A stretch of DNA of 64,000 nt, taken from contig CAJTFS010000001.1 in the NCBI GenBank assembly GCA_910575495.1, positions 248,001 through 312,000 of the forward strand. The letters are read 5' to 3'. Below, in pieces: positions 62,786-64,000 of this stretch. The DNA is from Bacteroidales bacterium (GTDB lineage Bacteria; Bacteroidota; Bacteroidia; Bacteroidales; Rikenellaceae). The position numbers and the translations under genes were made by a program. The stretch's first letter is position 1. The number at the start of each line of letters is the position of its first letter. The notes below the pieces were generated by a model. It made no database searches, was not told where the DNA came from, and saw only the letters and a program-made list of their open reading frames with translations.

Positions 62786-63994
62786 CTAACGCATCAACAG
62801 CGAGGAATCGCCGTAGGAGAGAAAACGGAAATCGTGGTCCAGGGCGTAGTCGTAGATGCGGCGCCAGTCGTCGCCCACATAAGCCGCGACGAGCAGCAGC
62901 AAGGTCGACGAAGGCTGGTGGAAATTGGTGATGATGCGGCTGACGATGCGGAACTCGTAACCCAGCGGAGTAATCATGATCTGCGTGGCGGATTTCAGCC
63001 GGTCGAGTCCCCGGGCATCCATGTAGGCAAGCAACTCGGACAACGCATCGCGCCCCGAATAGTCATGCGGGATGTCGTAGAGCTCCCATTGGCCGACGAC
63101 GCGCCCGGCATCGGGCGTTCCGGCGGTGCGGATGCGCCAGGCGAGGGCCGCCAGCGATTCGAGCGTACGCACCGACGTGGTTCCCACGGCCGTGACATGC
63201 CCCAACTTCTCCAAAAGCCGCGCCACCGTATCGCGCCGCACCTCGAAGTGCTCGGTGTGCATCGGATGGCGGGCGGCGTCCTCCTCCTTGACGGGCAGAA
63301 AGGTGCCGGCGCCGACATGGAGCGTCACCTCCTCGAAGCCGAAGCCGCGGGTCTTCATGGCGTCGATGAGCTCCGGCGTGAAGTGGAGCCCGGCCGTCGG
63401 CGCAGCGACCGAACCCTCGAACCGGGAATAGACGGTCTGGTAACGCGTATTGTCGATCTCCTGGCTTTCACGATTGAGATAGGGCGGAATCGGAATGCGC
63501 CCCAGATGCTCCAGAAGCTGCCCGAAAGTCAGCGGCACCGACCACTCGAAGCGCACGATGCGCTCGCGGCCCTCCTCGCCGACCAGCAAGGCCCGCAGCT
63601 GTGCGGGCTGCCCGTCGTACTCGAAATCGATCGCGACATGGCCCTCCTTCCACTTCTTGACGTTGCCCACGATGCACGACCACTCGCAGCAGCCCGTCAC
63701 GGCGAACGCCCGCTCGTAGTCGGCCGGAGCGTGGGGCTCCAGGCAGAAGACCTCGATGCGTGCACCCGAGGGCTTGTGCATGATGATGCGCGCCCGGATC
63801 ACCTTGGTATTGTTGAAGACGAGCAGTTCGCCCGCCGGCAGCTCCCCGGCAATGTCGCGGAAGCGGCTCTCGCCGATGGCCCCGGCGCGCCACACCAGCA
63901 GTTTCGATGCGCTCCGCTCGGCAAGCGGAAATTTGGCGATGCGCCCGTCGGGCAGGTCGTAGCAGTAGTCGCCGATAGCTATGTGTCGTTCCAT
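62786..63994 (-). CDS. queA: S-adenosylmethionine:tRNA ribosyltransferase-isomerase
   Basis: A 402-aa enzyme of queuosine synthesis that adds the ribosyl part of S-adenosylmethionine to 7-aminomethyl-deazaguanine in tRNA. Family blocks are present: GDYCYDLPDGRIAKFPLAER, LLVFNNTKVIRARI, YNRFEGSVAAPTAGLHFT-like VYSRFEGSVAAPTAGLHFT, LHVGAGTFLPVK, VGTTSVRTLES and TNFHQPSSTLLLLVAAY. It is longer than the ~350-aa proteobacterial form because of extra sequence in the first third, as in other Bacteroidetes. It converges with the regulator gene (10-bp gap). Confidence 0.95.
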   Translation of the reverse strand: MERHIAIGDYCYDLPDGRIAKFPLAERSASKLLVWRAGAIGESRFRDIAGELPAGELLVFNNTKVIRARIIMHKPSGARIEVFCLEPHAPADYERAFAVTGCCEWSCIVGNVKKWKEGHVAIDFEYDGQPAQLRALLVGEEGRERIVRFEWSVPLTFGQLLEHLGRIPIPPYLNRESQEIDNTRYQTVYSRFEGSVAAPTAGLHFTPELIDAMKTRGFGFEEVTLHVGAGTFLPVKEEDAARHPMHTEHFEVRRDTVARLLEKLGHVTAVGTTSVRTLESLAALAWRIRTAGTPDAGRVVGQWELYDIPHDYSGRDALSELLAYMDARGLDRLKSATQIMITPLGYEFRIVSRIITNFHQPSSTLLLLVAAYVGDDWRRIYDYALDHDFRFLSYGDSSLLMR

Positions 63995-64000
63995 TTTTAT

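Overview
This window looks like a chromosomal segment of a high-GC member of the Bacteroidales, most like an Alistipes/Rikenellaceae genome (genus is an inference). The reasons are the Bacteroidetes promoter elements (TTTG, about 19-20 nt, TAnnTTTG) in front of many genes and tRNAs, SusC/SusD pairs, DUF1573, PepSY-like and DUF4834 proteins, the bamD-rpoZ-coaBC-recN order, and S-D-D lipoprotein export signals after the lipobox Cys. No transposase, integrase, reverse transcriptase, CRISPR array or rRNA was seen.

Positions 1-40,400 are mostly core genes: the end of a family 9 glycosyltransferase; a DUF1573/NfnA-like/GltA-like operon; three tRNAs (Asn, Val-TAC, Val-GAC) and a decayed tRNA 3' end; a VTT/GNAT/DUF5131 trio; ferritin; the yceD-rpmF-plsX-fabH lipid operon; a 6S-like rod-shaped ncRNA with its own promoter and terminator; gapA; an Mla-type ABC pair; purB, birA, gcvH, mdh, greA; a Cys-type alpha/beta hydrolase; a TonB receptor with a small His/Cys-rich partner; cardiolipin synthase; bamD-rpoZ-coaBC-recN; an ECF sigma/anti-sigma pair; groESL, tRNA-His and eno.

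Positions 40,600-62,800 are one polysaccharide utilisation locus (PUL) for alpha-mannan. A ten-gene minus-strand operon runs from about 59,900 to a terminator at 40,557: surface lipoprotein, GH76 endo-mannanase, SusC, SusD, DUF3823, an unclassified TIM-barrel-like lipoprotein, a glutaminase-family (DUF4965-type) protein, GH92, GH125 and aldose 1-epimerase. A divergent membrane-spanning regulator (ConA-like + kelch + TM + winged helix/BTAD) is split by a -1 frameshift exactly at a run of eight G. Two GGGTTAA repeats with an 11-bp period lie upstream of the operon promoter and are a good operator candidate. queA closes the window.

The main unexplained structure is a family of four dispersed non-coding elements (two about 360-380 bp, two about 980 bp). 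All share the same two ends, and all four lie directly 3' of a core gene (fabH, mlaF, mdh, recN) in the same direction. Each ends in a reading frame encoding the C-terminal piece of a Fibrobacter-succinogenes-major-domain (FISUMP, C-type-lectin-like) protein: conserved APAAGYR / WSSS / SVRCVQ anchors with strongly divergent residues between them. They look like silent donor cassettes, or copies of the variable end, of a diversified surface protein whose full-length gene is outside the window.
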